Part shown: positions 7,959 to 17,310 of the stretch, piece after piece
Layout: every line of letters starts with the position of its first letter
Position numbering within the stretch: the first letter of the stretch is position 1
Assembly: GCF_016793485.1 (NCBI RefSeq)
Contig: NZ_JAEULZ010000030.1
Span: 62,001-126,000 of the forward strand
Origin: Mesorhizobium sp.
GTDB taxonomy: Bacteria; Pseudomonadota; Alphaproteobacteria; Rhizobiales; Rhizobiaceae
DNA length: 64,000 nucleotides
Direction: 5' to 3'
Notes under the pieces: generated by a model
Seen by the model: only the letters and a program-made list of their open reading frames with translations
Database searches by the model: none
Told to the model about the DNA's origin: nothing
Translations under genes and position numbers: made by a program

Positions 7959-8825
7959 ATGGACAAGCCCTGGAACAACAAGGCCTGGTTCATGGTGCTG
8001 CCGGTGCTCGTGCTGGTGGCGTTCTCGGCGGTCATCCCGCTGATGACGGTGGTCAACTATTCTGTGCAGGACACGTTCGGCAACAACATCTTCTTCTGGG
8101 TTGGAACCGCCTGGTACGAGGACATCCTGACTTCGAGCCGCTTCTGGCAGGCGATGGGCCGCAACCTGGCGTTCTCCGCCATCATCCTCGCGATCCAGAT
8201 CCCGCTCGGCATCTTCGTCGCGCTCAACATGCCGCGCTCGGGCTGGGGCGTACCGGTCTGCCTCGTGCTGATGGCGCTGCCGCTGCTTATTCCGTGGAAC
8301 GTGGTCGGCACGATCTGGCAGGTGTTCGGCCGCATCGACATCGGCCTGCTCGGCTACACGATGAATTCGCTGGGGATCAACTACAACTATGTGAGCGACC
8401 CGGTGGCGGCGTGGATCACGCTGGTCCTCATGGACGTCTGGCATTGGACGAGCCTCGTCGTGTTGCTTTGCTACGCCGGGCTGGTCTCGATCCCCGACGC
8501 CTACTACCAGGCGGCCAAGATCGATGGCGCCTCGCGCTGGGCAGTGTTCCGCTACATCCAGCTGCCAAAGATGAACCGCGTGCTGCTGATCGCGGTGCTG
8601 TTGCGCTTCATGGACAGTTTCATGACCTACACCGAGCCCTTCGTGGTCACCGGCGGCGGTCCCGGCAATTCGACGACCTTCATGTCGATCGACCTCGTCA
8701 AGATGGCGATCGGCCAGTTCGACCTCGGCCCGGCAGCGGCGATGTCGATCGTCTACTTCCTGATCGTCCTGCTCCTGTCTTGGGTGTTCTACACCGTCAT
8801 GACCAATTACGGGCGGGATAGCTGA
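7959..8825 (+). CDS. glpP: glycerol ABC importer permease GlpP
   Basis: 288 residues, polytopic MalF-like inner-membrane permease. The first membrane segment is AWFMVLPVLVLVAFSAVIPL. The EAA coupling loop that docks on the ATPase lies near residues 180-200 (PDAYYQAAKIDGASRWAVFR). About six membrane segments are visible. It forms the translocation path with GlpQ. The gene sits 5 bases after glpT, with a GGGAGG just before the ATG at 7959. Confidence 0.9.
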   Translation: MDKPWNNKAWFMVLPVLVLVAFSAVIPLMTVVNYSVQDTFGNNIFFWVGTAWYEDILTSSRFWQAMGRNLAFSAIILAIQIPLGIFVALNMPRSGWGVPVCLVLMALPLLIPWNVVGTIWQVFGRIDIGLLGYTMNSLGINYNYVSDPVAAWITLVLMDVWHWTSLVVLLCYAGLVSIPDAYYQAAKIDGASRWAVFRYIQLPKMNRVLLIAVLLRFMDSFMTYTEPFVVTGGGPGNSTTFMSIDLVKMAIGQFDLGPAAAMSIVYFLIVLLLSWVFYTVMTNYGRDS

Positions 8826-8826
8826 C

Positions 8827-9744
8827 ATGGCGGACGCAAAGGAAAACGCCATGACAGTGGAGCGCGGCGGACTGCCGGTGGCCGGAACCGCAGCCGTCGC
8901 GGGCGACGACGCGGTGGCGCGCGCCATGCGCAGGCGCGGCGAGAGCTCGCGCTTCTGGTGGCTGGTGCCGACGATCTACATCCTCTTCCTGATGCTGCCG
9001 ATCTACTGGCTCATCAACATGAGCTTCAAGACAAACCAGGAGATCGTCGGCCCGATCACCTTCTGGCCGGTGGACCCGACGATCCGCAACTACATGGTGA
9101 TCTTCACCGATCCGTCCTGGTATTCGGGCTACATCAACTCGATCATCTACGTGGTGCTGAACACGATCATCTCGATCACGGTCGCACTGCCCGCCGCCTA
9201 CGCCTTTTCGCGCTATCGCTTCCTCGGCGACAAACACCTGTTCTTCTGGCTGCTGACGAACCGCATGGCGCCGCCCGCCGTGTTCGCGCTGCCGTTCTTC
9301 CAGCTCTATTCGGCCTTCGGGCTGATCGACACGCACATCGCAGTGGCGCTCGCGCACTGCCTGTTCAGCGTGCCGCTTGCAGTCTGGATCCTGGAAGGCT
9401 TCATGTCGGGCGTGCCGAAGGAGATCGACGAGACCGCCTATATCGACGGCTATTCCTTCCCGCGCTTCTTCGTGAAGATCTTCATGCCGCTGATCGCCAG
9501 CGGCATCGGCGTCGCCGCCTTCTTCAGCTTCATGTTCTCGTGGGTCGAACTGCTTTTGGCGCGCACGCTGACGACGACGGCGGCAAAGCCGATCTCGGCC
9601 ATCATGACGCGCACCGTCTCCGCCTCGGGCATGGACTGGGGTGTGCTGGCGGCTGCCGGCGTGCTGACGATCATCCCCGGCGCGCTCGTGATCTGGTTCG
9701 TCCGCAACTACATCGCCAAGGGCTTTGCCCTGGGGAGGGTCTGA
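8827..9744 (+). CDS. glpQ: glycerol ABC importer permease GlpQ
   Basis: 305 residues, MalG-like permease and partner of GlpP. A hydrophilic leader of about 40 residues precedes the first membrane span (FWWLVPTIYILFLMLPIYWL). The EAA loop is PKEIDETAYIDGYSFPRFF, near residues 198-216. The start ATG lies 1 base after the glpP stop, and a downstream ATG (residue 9) is possible. The name follows rhizobial glp usage; it is not the enteric glycerophosphodiester phosphodiesterase GlpQ. Confidence 0.9.
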   Translation: MADAKENAMTVERGGLPVAGTAAVAGDDAVARAMRRRGESSRFWWLVPTIYILFLMLPIYWLINMSFKTNQEIVGPITFWPVDPTIRNYMVIFTDPSWYSGYINSIIYVVLNTIISITVALPAAYAFSRYRFLGDKHLFFWLLTNRMAPPAVFALPFFQLYSAFGLIDTHIAVALAHCLFSVPLAVWILEGFMSGVPKEIDETAYIDGYSFPRFFVKIFMPLIASGIGVAAFFSFMFSWVELLLARTLTTTAAKPISAIMTRTVSASGMDWGVLAAAGVLTIIPGALVIWFVRNYIAKGFALGRV

Positions 9745-9745
9745 G

Positions 9746-10159
9746 ATGGCTGTGGCTCGCACCCGTCGCTGGCAATTCCCGTTCGTTGCGATTCTCGTCG
9801 CCTACGTCCTTTGCGCATGGCTGCTGACGCTCAGGCTGCCTGTGAAGGACGGCGAGGTCGACTGGTTCGGCTCGCTGGTCCCGGGCGGCTGGATGGCGTG
9901 GTCGTTTCCGACCGCGCTGTTCTTCCTCACGATCTTCCTGCTCCTCGCGCTGATGGCGGTCTGGGAATACGCAAGTCCCGGCGGCAATCCGCGCGTCGGC
10001 ATCCTGCGCTTCGAGACGACGCGCGGCGATCGCCTGTTCATTTCGCTGCTCGGCGCAGCTTTCATCCATCTCGCCTGGCTGGGCCTCGTCGGTCCAAGCC
10101 TGTGGTGGGCGCTCGCTCTCTCCGTGGTCTACGCCATCGGCGTGTTTCGCTACGTTTAG
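9746..10159 (+). CDS. glpU: small membrane protein GlpU (DUF2160-like)
   Basis: About 137 residues with roughly four hydrophobic segments: FPFVAILVAYVLCAWLLTL, SFPTALFFLTIFLLLALMAV, LFISLLGAAFIHLAWLGLVG and WWALALSVVYAIGVF. It sits between the second permease and the binding protein, the place occupied by glpU in rhizobial glycerol operons. Its function is not established; an accessory or stabilising subunit of the importer is an inference from position. The start ATG 9746 has a GGGAGGG at 9733-9739 inside the end of glpQ; a TTG further upstream in frame is less likely. Confidence 0.85.
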   Translation: MAVARTRRWQFPFVAILVAYVLCAWLLTLRLPVKDGEVDWFGSLVPGGWMAWSFPTALFFLTIFLLLALMAVWEYASPGGNPRVGILRFETTRGDRLFISLLGAAFIHLAWLGLVGPSLWWALALSVVYAIGVFRYV

Positions 10160-10173
10160 GGGGAGAAACTGTT

Positions 10174-10201
10174 GAGGCGGCCGCGTGCCTGCGACCGCCT
10201 C
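10174..10201 (+). other. hairpin between glpU and glpV
   Basis: GAGGCGG (10174-10180) pairs perfectly with CCGCCTC (10195-10201), and no T-run follows. The hairpin lies 32 bases before the binding-protein start. Such intercistronic structures often protect or process mRNA so that the binding protein is made in excess; that role is inferred. Confidence 0.55.
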
Positions 10202-10232
10202 GATCGCAAAGTAACCTTGTGGAGGAAACCAT

Positions 10233-11957
<1,725 letters not shown>

Positions 11958-12011
11958 GCCGTCCCGGCGCTGGGGTTTCGTACTCCGGCGCCCGGACCTG
12001 ACATGCGGACG

Positions 12012-12036
12012 GGGAGGCGGCGTCATGCCGTCTCCC
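12012..12036 (+). other. hairpin between glpV and glpK
   Basis: GGGAGGCGGC (12012-12021) and GCCGTCTCCC (12027-12036) form a 10-base stem with one G-T wobble and a 5-base loop, 22 bases before glpK. It lacks a strong T-run, so it looks like a stabiliser or partial attenuator separating glpV and glpK expression levels rather than a full terminator. Confidence 0.5.
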
Positions 12037-12058
12037 TGTTCGTGCAATCGGAGGGATC

Positions 12059-13549
12059 ATGACAGGCTACGTTCTCGCGATCGACCAGGGCACGACGTCC
12101 TCGCGGGCTATCGTCTTCGACGGAAAGATGAAGGTCGCGGGCGTCGGCCAGAAGGAATTCACCCAGTTCTATCCGGCGTCGGGGTGGGTGGAGCACGATC
12201 CCGAGGAGATCTGGCAGAGCGTCGTCTGGTCCGCCAAGGAGGCGCTGCGCAAGGCCAAGGTGAAAGCCGCCGACATCGCTGCGATAGGCATCACCAACCA
12301 GCGCGAGACCGTCGTGATCTGGGACAAGGCGACGGGCGAGCCGATCCACAAGGCGATCGTCTGGCAGGATCGTCGCACCGCGCCGCTGTGCGCAAAGCTG
12401 AAGAAGGCGGGGCTGGAGAAGACATTCACGCGCAAGACTGGCCTGCTGCTCGACCCCTATTTCTCTGGCACCAAAATCGCCTGGCTGCTCGACCATGTGA
12501 AGGGCGCACGGCGGCGGGCTGCCAAGGGCGAACTGCTGGCCGGCACGATCGACACGTTTCTCGTCTGGCGGCTGACCGGAGGCAAGGTCCATGCGACCGA
12601 CGCGACCAACGCCTCGCGCACGCTGATCTACAACATCGAGAAGAACGAGTGGGACGAGGAACTGCTGCGGATACTGGACATTCCGAGAGCGCTGCTTCCC
12701 ACGGTGAAGGATTGCGCCGACGATTTCGGCGTGACCGAAAAATCGATCCTTGGCGCGTCGATCCCGATCCTCGGCGTCGCCGGCGACCAGCATGCCGCGA
12801 CCATCGGCCAGGCATGTTTCAAGCCGGGGATGATGAAATCGACCTACGGCACCGGTTGCTTCGCGTTGCTGAATACCGGCACGGACATCGTGCGCTCCAA
12901 GAACCGGCTACTGACGACGATCGCCTACCGGCTCGACGGCAAGACGACCTATGCGCTGGAAGGGTCGATCTTCATCGCGGGCGCTGCGGTGCAGTGGCTG
13001 CGCGACGGGGCGAAGATGATCTCCAAGGCCGCGCACAGCGGCGAACTCGCAGCCAAGGCCGACCCATCGCAGAATATCTATCTCGTGCCTGCCTTCGTCG
13101 GCCTCGGCGCGCCGCATTGGGATGCGGACGCGCGGGGCGCGATTTACGGGCTTACACGCAACTCCGGTCCGGCGGAGTTCGCCCGAGCGGCGCTGGAAGC
13201 CGTCGCCTACCAGACGCGCGACCTGCTCGACGCCATGAAGAAGGACTGGAAGGGTGCGGCTGGCGGCACGGTGCTGCGTGTCGACGGAGGCATGGTGGCG
13301 TCGGACTGGACGATGCAGCGGCTGGCCGACATTTTGGATGCGCCGGTCGACCGCCCGGAAATTCTCGAGACGACCGCGCTCGGCGCTGCATGGCTTGCCG
13401 GCTCAAGGGCAGGGGTCTGGCCGAAGGCGGCAGCCTTCGCGAAAAGCTGGGCGCTGGAGCACCGCTTTCTGCCCGAGATGGACGAGAGAACCCGCAAGGC
13501 CAAGCTTTCCGGTTGGCGCGAAGCCGTGCGGCGCACGCTGACGACATGA
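12059..13549 (+). CDS. glpK: glycerol kinase
   Basis: 496 residues, FGGY-family kinase of the usual length. It phosphorylates incoming glycerol to sn-glycerol-3-phosphate, the substrate of GlpD and presumed inducer for GlpR. Conserved blocks are [15 protein letters not shown] (7-21, phosphate 1), [17 protein letters not shown] (79-95), [19 protein letters not shown] and YGTGCF, and [15 protein letters not shown] (adenosine/phosphate 2). A GGAGGG ends 4 bases before the start. It is the last gene of the operon and a strong hairpin terminator follows its stop codon. Confidence 0.96.
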   Translation: MTGYVLAIDQGTTSSRAIVFDGKMKVAGVGQKEFTQFYPASGWVEHDPEEIWQSVVWSAKEALRKAKVKAADIAAIGITNQRETVVIWDKATGEPIHKAIVWQDRRTAPLCAKLKKAGLEKTFTRKTGLLLDPYFSGTKIAWLLDHVKGARRRAAKGELLAGTIDTFLVWRLTGGKVHATDATNASRTLIYNIEKNEWDEELLRILDIPRALLPTVKDCADDFGVTEKSILGASIPILGVAGDQHAATIGQACFKPGMMKSTYGTGCFALLNTGTDIVRSKNRLLTTIAYRLDGKTTYALEGSIFIAGAAVQWLRDGAKMISKAAHSGELAAKADPSQNIYLVPAFVGLGAPHWDADARGAIYGLTRNSGPAEFARAALEAVAYQTRDLLDAMKKDWKGAAGGTVLRVDGGMVASDWTMQRLADILDAPVDRPEILETTALGAAWLAGSRAGVWPKAAAFAKSWALEHRFLPEMDERTRKAKLSGWREAVRRTLTT

Positions 13550-13557
13550 GGACGCAT

Positions 13558-13588
13558 AAAAAAAGGCCCGCCGAAGCGAGCCTTTTTT
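13558..13588. terminator. bidirectional terminator between glpK and the BA14K gene
   Basis: AAAAAAGGC (13559-13567) and GCCTTTTTT (13580-13588) form a stem with A- and T-runs on the two sides. It lies between two convergent genes and can stop transcription from both. Confidence 0.85.
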
Positions 13589-13601
13589 CGAAAGATAGAC
13601 C

Positions 13602-14147
13602 TCAGTCATAAGGCGAATAGCACTGACGACGCGGCCCATTGTAAGGCTGGTAAGTGTTGTCGTAGGCGCGGTACGACCTGTAGCGGTCGTAGCACCACTG
13701 CACATGGGCATTGCCACCGCCGCTGTAGCGAGGCTGGTTGTAGTTGTTGGCGATCGCGCCGCTGATGATGGCGCCTGCGATAAATGCGCCCGCAGGGAAC
13801 CAGAAGCCATCATAATAGCGATAGCCGGGACGGGCGTACCTGTAGCCGCGATGGCCATTGTACCAGCCATAGCGTGAATTATTGTTCCAATTGCGCGTGT
13901 TCCAATTGCGTGGCGGCCCGGCGCGCCGCTGGCCATTCCAGTTGGGTCGATTGTTCCAATTCCGATTGTTCCAGTTCCGCTTCTTCTTCCAGCGCCAGTC
14001 CTGTACCTGGACAACATCGGAGTTTTGCGCTGTCCGCTGCTGGACGTTCGGGACATAGGCGGGCGCGGCGTTGGTCGGGGCGACCGTCGTGACGGCCATA
14101 GCTGCCGTCAGGGCTGTGGCGCACAGGGCCGATACGAATTTTCTCAT
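13602..14147 (-). CDS. BA14K-family secreted/periplasmic protein
   Basis: 181 residues. A signal peptide ([20 protein letters not shown] to about residue 27) is followed by a low-complexity region rich in Asn, Trp and Arg (repeats of RNWNNR type, residues about 53-92). Then comes a glycine/alanine membrane-like segment ([20 protein letters not shown]) and the C-terminal BA14K motif [19 protein letters not shown] through [14 protein letters not shown]14K is a Brucella immunoreactive, lectin-like protein found widely in Rhizobiales. The role here is unknown; an envelope location is expected. The start ATG has a GAGGAT site. Confidence 0.85.
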   Translation of the reverse strand: MRKFVSALCATALTAAMAVTTVAPTNAAPAYVPNVQQRTAQNSDVVQVQDWRWKKKRNWNNRNWNNRPNWNGQRRAGPPRNWNTRNWNNNSRYGWYNGHRGYRYARPGYRYYDGFWFPAGAFIAGAIISGAIANNYNQPRYSGGGNAHVQWCYDRYRSYRAYDNTYQPYNGPRRQCYSPYD

Positions 14148-14343
14148 GATCGAATCCTCATTCTTGACCGACAGTACGGTCCCTTCGGTCTTGAGAACGG
14201 TAGATAAGGGCTATTGTTCCCGGCAAACACCCCACCTTGCCAATTTGTAATGCGGGGAAGTGTGCTGGAAACGACGGCATGAAAGGACCACGGCGCGTTT
14301 CCACAGCCGAAAAGCCTTGTGCAATTGAGACGCCAATTTCCGA

Positions 14344-14372
14344 TTGACCCGCCCCCAAGCCCTCCCTATGTT
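14344..14372 (+). promoter_or_regulatory. sigma-70 promoter of the tRNA-Lys gene
   Basis: TTGACC (14344-14349) and TATGTT (14367-14372) are separated by exactly 17 bases. The predicted transcription start lies about 30 bases before the tRNA. Confidence 0.65.
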
Positions 14373-14408
14373 CCGCGGCAATTTCGAGGGGCCCCGTTCG
14401 CCCTGCGG

Positions 14409-14484
14409 GAGCGCGTAGCTCAGCCGGTAGAGCAACTGACTTTTAATCAGTAGGTCCAGGGTTCGAATCCCTGCGCGCTCACCA
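14409..14484 (+). tRNA. tRNA-Lys (anticodon UUU)
   Basis: A 76-base cloverleaf. Acceptor arms GAGCGCG and CGCGCTC pair fully and the CCA end is encoded (14482-14484). The anticodon stem ACTGA/TCAGT encloses CTTTTAA with anticodon TTT, and the T arm is CCAGG-GTTCGAAT-CCCTG. Its 3' end borders foreign-looking DNA, as at many integration sites. Confidence 0.97.
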
Positions 14485-14997
14485 ATGATTTCAATAACTT
14501 AGGTGACTTTTCTGGCAACCTTCATGCGCCATGCCGTTGGCGCGCATTGCCGCGGATTTCTGGGATTTTCCAAGATTGCCGGGGATTCGTTGGCGCATAT
14601 ATGGCGCATGAAAAAGGGCACCCCTTAGTAGGGATGCCCTCCTTCATATCGTAGCCTATCCAAAGAGCATCAGGATGGTCGAACCCAAACCACTTGGGTG
14701 GAACTGCCACCCGATGCCCAAGCGATAGCTGACGCCGTCGCTTGATTGGCTAGCCTCGAAGAGTACGAAAGCGCACATAGCGATCTCATGTCTTCGGCGT
14801 GGGGTCCCTTACTGGAGCCGCCTCACGCGGTAGGCCAACGTTGAGGGTTTCATCCTGTTTAGCCAACATGCGTAACCCACAAACAGCTGCGGCTCTTTCC
14901 GTGTTGGTCGTGATGTGGTTACTCGCCGATGGTGCGTCAAGAGCACAACAAAAAGCCCGCGCGAGGCGGGCTAGTTGGGCACCGAACCGGGTAGAGC
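14485..14997. other. non-coding remnant next to tRNA-Lys
   Basis: No convincing gene is seen. The region contains a hairpin at 14615-14640 (AGGGCACCC with GGGATGCCCT, A-run to its left), which reads as a terminator for minus-strand transcription, and scattered GGCGCAT words. It is probably decayed DNA of an element once inserted at the tRNA 3' end. I did not find a second copy of the tRNA 3' end marking an att site in the surrounding accessory region. Confidence 0.4.
14953..14972 (-). terminator. terminator of the small minus-strand gene
   Basis: AGCCCGC (14954-14960) and GCGGGCT (14966-14972) form a perfect 7-base stem with a 5-base loop. An A-run on the left becomes a U-run on the minus strand. 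It lies 25 bases past the stop of the 72-residue ORF and supports that ORF being expressed. Confidence 0.75.
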
Positions 14998-15216
14998 TTA
15001 CGCAGCGACTTCCTTCGGACCGCAGACCAGCGGATGCAGCGCATCGCCTGCGGTTCTGCGGATCTCGGATATCTTGTCCATCTCGGCCATCACCAAATAG
15101 CTGAGGCTGTTCCAAGCGCTACATGCTTCATCGCTGTCGAAGTTGTCCTCGCCAGCCGAAATGAACATCCACAAAACAGCCTTGATACGCACGATCGGGT
15201 CATCCAAGTCGGACAC
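14998..15216 (-). CDS. small hypothetical protein, phage-like context
   Basis: 72 residues from a GTG start. It is acidic and predicted helical, with IVRIKAVLWMFISAGEDN, then SAWNSLSYLVMAEMDKISEI and a short C-terminus LHPLVCGPKEVAA. I do not recognise the family. It resembles small helical proteins found in prophages and other mobile DNA, but that is only an impression. No clear ribosome site precedes the GTG. The hairpin terminator just downstream is the best support that the gene is real. Confidence 0.5.
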   Translation of the reverse strand: MSDLDDPIVRIKAVLWMFISAGEDNFDSDEACSAWNSLSYLVMAEMDKISEIRRTAGDALHPLVCGPKEVAA

Positions 15217-15408
15217 GGCACGCCAGGCTTCTGCGCAGCCAGGGGGACGATTGCCATGGTCTGAAAATCCTAAATAGCGTGAATTGGTAAGATGGCGGCC
15301 CGGGTGGTTGGCGCTAGTAGGGCAAAAGTTGTCGACGTGCCCCCCCGTTGCTCGACAGGCGAGCGCCGGATAGTCTGTCAGAAGAAAAAGCGCGGGGAGA
15401 TCAGGCTC

Positions 15409-16041
15409 ATGTTGAAGAGAATTGCTGTTTGCGTCTTGGTTTTCATCGCTTCATCACCCGCTGTGGCGGCGGACAAAATGCCTGTAGAAACCGAGAAACA
15501 ATACTTAACGCCCGCACTGCAGAGCGTGTTGCTGCCGTCCGGCCTAGAGACAGTGCCGGACAGAGAGTGCGTGGTCTATGCCTACTTCGGTCGAGGTGCC
15601 GACAGAAAGAAAGATAGTATCTATAGCGTTTGGATCGACGGCTATGACAGCTACAGAGACTTTAGCATAAAGAAGCTATATTGGGTTACTCTTTGGAATA
15701 AGTATCAAGATAGAAAGTATTCTACGTTAACGTTTGCGTATACAGATCAGAATATGTATAGTATAGACAATAGGTGGAACTACAATAAAGGCGAGGTTGA
15801 TCCTGATAAGGCGTACAGCATTTTTATGGAGAAGAAGCGCACCTATCCGACAGATGTCGCCAATCTCACACGTTTGGTTGGAGAGGTGCCTTACAGGGAA
15901 TTTGAGAAAATTTTTGAGATTAAGAACTACATATTGAGGCAGGTCGATTCTCAACAATATTCGATCATGAGGGAGTCATGTCTGGGTGACCGGGAGCTAA
16001 CCAACAAAGATTGCTTCTGTGTGAGCACGAGCCGGTTGTAA
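15409..16041 (+). CDS. secreted hypothetical protein, AT-rich
   Basis: About 210 residues from ATG 15409, with GGGGAGA at 15394-15400. A Sec signal peptide (MLKRIAVCVLVFIASSPAVA, then ADK) is clear. The mature protein is rich in Tyr, Lys and Asp (for example YSVWIDGYDSYRDFSIKKLY) and ends in a cysteine cluster, SCLGDRELTNKDCFCVS. The family is not recognised. Codons are markedly more AT-rich than those of flanking chromosomal genes, with many TAT, AAT and ATA codons, which points to recent horizontal acquisition with the surrounding island. It converges on the HNH fragment with a 4-base gap. Confidence 0.75.
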   Translation: MLKRIAVCVLVFIASSPAVAADKMPVETEKQYLTPALQSVLLPSGLETVPDRECVVYAYFGRGADRKKDSIYSVWIDGYDSYRDFSIKKLYWVTLWNKYQDRKYSTLTFAYTDQNMYSIDNRWNYNKGEVDPDKAYSIFMEKKRTYPTDVANLTRLVGEVPYREFEKIFEIKNYILRQVDSQQYSIMRESCLGDRELTNKDCFCVSTSRL

Positions 16042-16045
16042 CGAT

Positions 16046-16249
16046 CTACCGCCCAAAATCGCCTTCGCTCTTAATGCCCTTACGGCGGTTGCACGCGCCA
16101 TTGTATGGCTGCCAGTTGCTGCGTCGCCAGAACAATTGCATGTCGCCTTTCGGCGCAACAATATGATCGACCATATCTGCCGGCCTGCCACATCCACATG
16201 CGCACAGCGGATTACCTAGTGCAGCCAGGTAGGCCTTGATGGCGCCCAA
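16046..16249 (-). pseudogene. HNH endonuclease, N-terminally truncated
   Basis: About 67 residues remain: ALGNPLCACGCGRPADMVDH followed by IVAPKGDMQLFWRRSNWQPY and NGACNRRKG. These are the metal-binding Cys cluster, the DH of the HNH active site, the central N-W and the C-terminal N/C-x-x-R-K segment of phage-type HNH proteins. The N-terminal region before NPLC is missing, no ATG or ribosome site precedes it, and the frame simply runs into the opposing porin fragment near 16250. It is therefore a deletion remnant, probably from a prophage. The active-site half is intact, so activity from the in-frame TTG at 16249 is conceivable but unlikely. Confidence 0.75.
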
Positions 16250-16252
16250 GAA

Positions 16253-16441
16253 GACCAGTTCAGTGACAGTTACGTAGGTTGGACTATCGGCCTAGGCGGA
16301 GAATATGCCTTCACCGACAATCTGATCGGCCGGATCGAGTATCGCTACACGGATTTTGGAAACCAGCACTTCGACGACTATGACTTCGACATGGACCTGT
16401 CTACCAATGACATCCGCCTCGGCGTCGCCTACAAGTTCTGA
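16253..16441 (+). pseudogene. Omp25-like porin, 3' fragment
   Basis: About 62 codons encode only the last strands of an Omp25/RopB-type eight-stranded barrel: SYVGWTIGLGGEYAFTDNLI, then GRIEYRYTDFG and the terminal DIRLGVAYKF with C-terminal Phe. The intact paralogue at 18946-19611 has the matching end. The first two-thirds, including the signal peptide, are absent; the break is at about 16250, where the truncated HNH gene starts on the other strand. Its own terminator follows. Confidence 0.85.
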
Positions 16442-16464
16442 TCGGCCTCCCATCCTCCAACCAG

Positions 16465-16489
16465 AGCCCGGCCACCGCGCCGGGCTTTT
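16465..16489 (+). terminator. terminator of the truncated porin
   Basis: A perfect 8-base stem, AGCCCGGC (16465-16472) and GCCGGGCT (16479-16486), with a six-base loop followed by TTT. The same hairpin recurs after the two porins to the right. Confidence 0.85.
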
Positions 16490-16560
16490 GCTTTCCAGCG
16501 CCCACCTTGCCCGCACGCCACATCTGCGGCATCTTCAGCGGCGCAACCATGGAGGGCATC

Positions 16561-16683
16561 ATGCAAGCCACATCAAAGCGGCGATACACGAAGCCGGCGG
16601 TGAAAAGATCCCGCCTGCGCCTGCAGGCTTTCACGGCCAGCTTGGGCGCCTCGGGCGAGGACGACAACAGCAAAAGGGGGTGA
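16561..16683 (+). CDS. candidate RiPP (lasso-type) precursor peptide
   Basis: A 40-codon ORF with a strong ribosome site (GGAGGG at 16551-16556, 4 bases before ATG). The peptide starts MQATSKRRYTKPAVKRSRLR and ends LQAFTASLGASGEDDNSKRG. The Y-x-x-P-x-V/L spacing (Tyr9, Pro12, Val14) and the Thr at residue 25 resemble leaders of lasso peptides. Cleavage two residues after Thr25 would give a 14-residue core starting with Ser and carrying Glu/Asp at core positions 7, 8 and 9, the ring-closing positions. Short peptides of this look in rhizobia are, to my memory, listed as putative RiPP precursors. No maturation enzymes lie in the window, so function is uncertain. Confidence 0.55.
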   Translation: MQATSKRRYTKPAVKRSRLRLQAFTASLGASGEDDNSKRG

Positions 16684-16720
16684 CTGACACCTTCGGTGTA
16701 GTTCCATCGGGAGAAGGACA

Positions 16721-16849
16721 ATGAGCATCTCTCGCCTCACATTCATTCTCGCCATGATCGTTGGCGCGGTGCATCTTTCAGGTTGCGCCAACACGGCGCG
16801 CGGGGCCGTAAAGGACGTCACCAGCACTGTCGATGCCGCAGTGGAATAG
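16721..16849 (+). CDS. entericidin-like small lipoprotein
   Basis: 42 codons with GAGAAGGA at 16711-16718 before ATG 16721. The product is a short lipoprotein: hydrophobic signal MSISRLTFILAMIVGAVHLS, lipobox LSGC with Cys22, then ANTARGAVKDVTSTVDAAVE. The tail of small and charged residues after N-T-x-x-G matches the entericidin A/B family, in which EcnA/EcnB form a stress-associated antidote/toxin pair in enterics. Rhizobiales carry many single copies of unproven function. It is anchored in the envelope by its lipidated cysteine. It lies 37 bases after the candidate RiPP gene and could be co-transcribed with it. Confidence 0.78.
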   Translation: MSISRLTFILAMIVGAVHLSGCANTARGAVKDVTSTVDAAVE

Positions 16850-17310
16850 CGGCTGGCTCGTCTGACCGTGGATTGAATCCGTTCAAGCGGGACTGCGCAA
16901 TCGCTGCAATGAAGTCTGCAATGCGTGTTCGGCAGGGGACAAGCCGATCCAGAGTGGTTCAGAGAACCGCTTCAGGGATCACGGGTCACGCGCTGGAACC
17001 AACTGGCATGTCGGCAAGTTGATGCGCGGTCGTTTTCATTAACCCACGACCGGGGGAAGCCCGCCAAGGCCGGTCTTTGGACCTGTTGCGGCGGGCTCCT
17101 TTCTTTTATGCCGGGAAGCAGGAAGCGGTGTGGGTCAGCCTTTGCCTTGCGGGCGCCGCTTCCCCGTCTGCCGAAAATTGCGGCCACGTGCATTTTTCCA
17201 AAAGCCCGGCGTCAATGTGTATCGCTGCCTATGTTGCCGAAAGGTAACAGCTCGCCGCGTGACGCCATGGTAGCAGCGATTGCAGGTTTTCGGGCAACGG
17301 GGAAATTTCG
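16850..17310. other. intergenic region with a terminator-like hairpin
   Basis: No gene is supported. AGCCCGCC (17058-17065) and GGCGGGCT (17090-17097) form a perfect 8-base stem with a 24-base loop followed by CCTTTCTTTT, so a terminator or the 3' end of a small RNA is possible. The rest upstream of the next porin presumably carries its promoter, which I could not place. Confidence 0.5.

Noticed and set aside
14522-14710. 62-codon minus-strand ORF in the tRNA-adjacent region
   Set aside because: It runs through a terminator-like hairpin (14615-14640), has no ribosome site and no recognisable sequence.
14409-16250. att direct repeat of the tRNA-Lys 3' end
   Set aside because: I looked for the T-arm to CCA sequence again in the accessory stretch to the right and did not see it.
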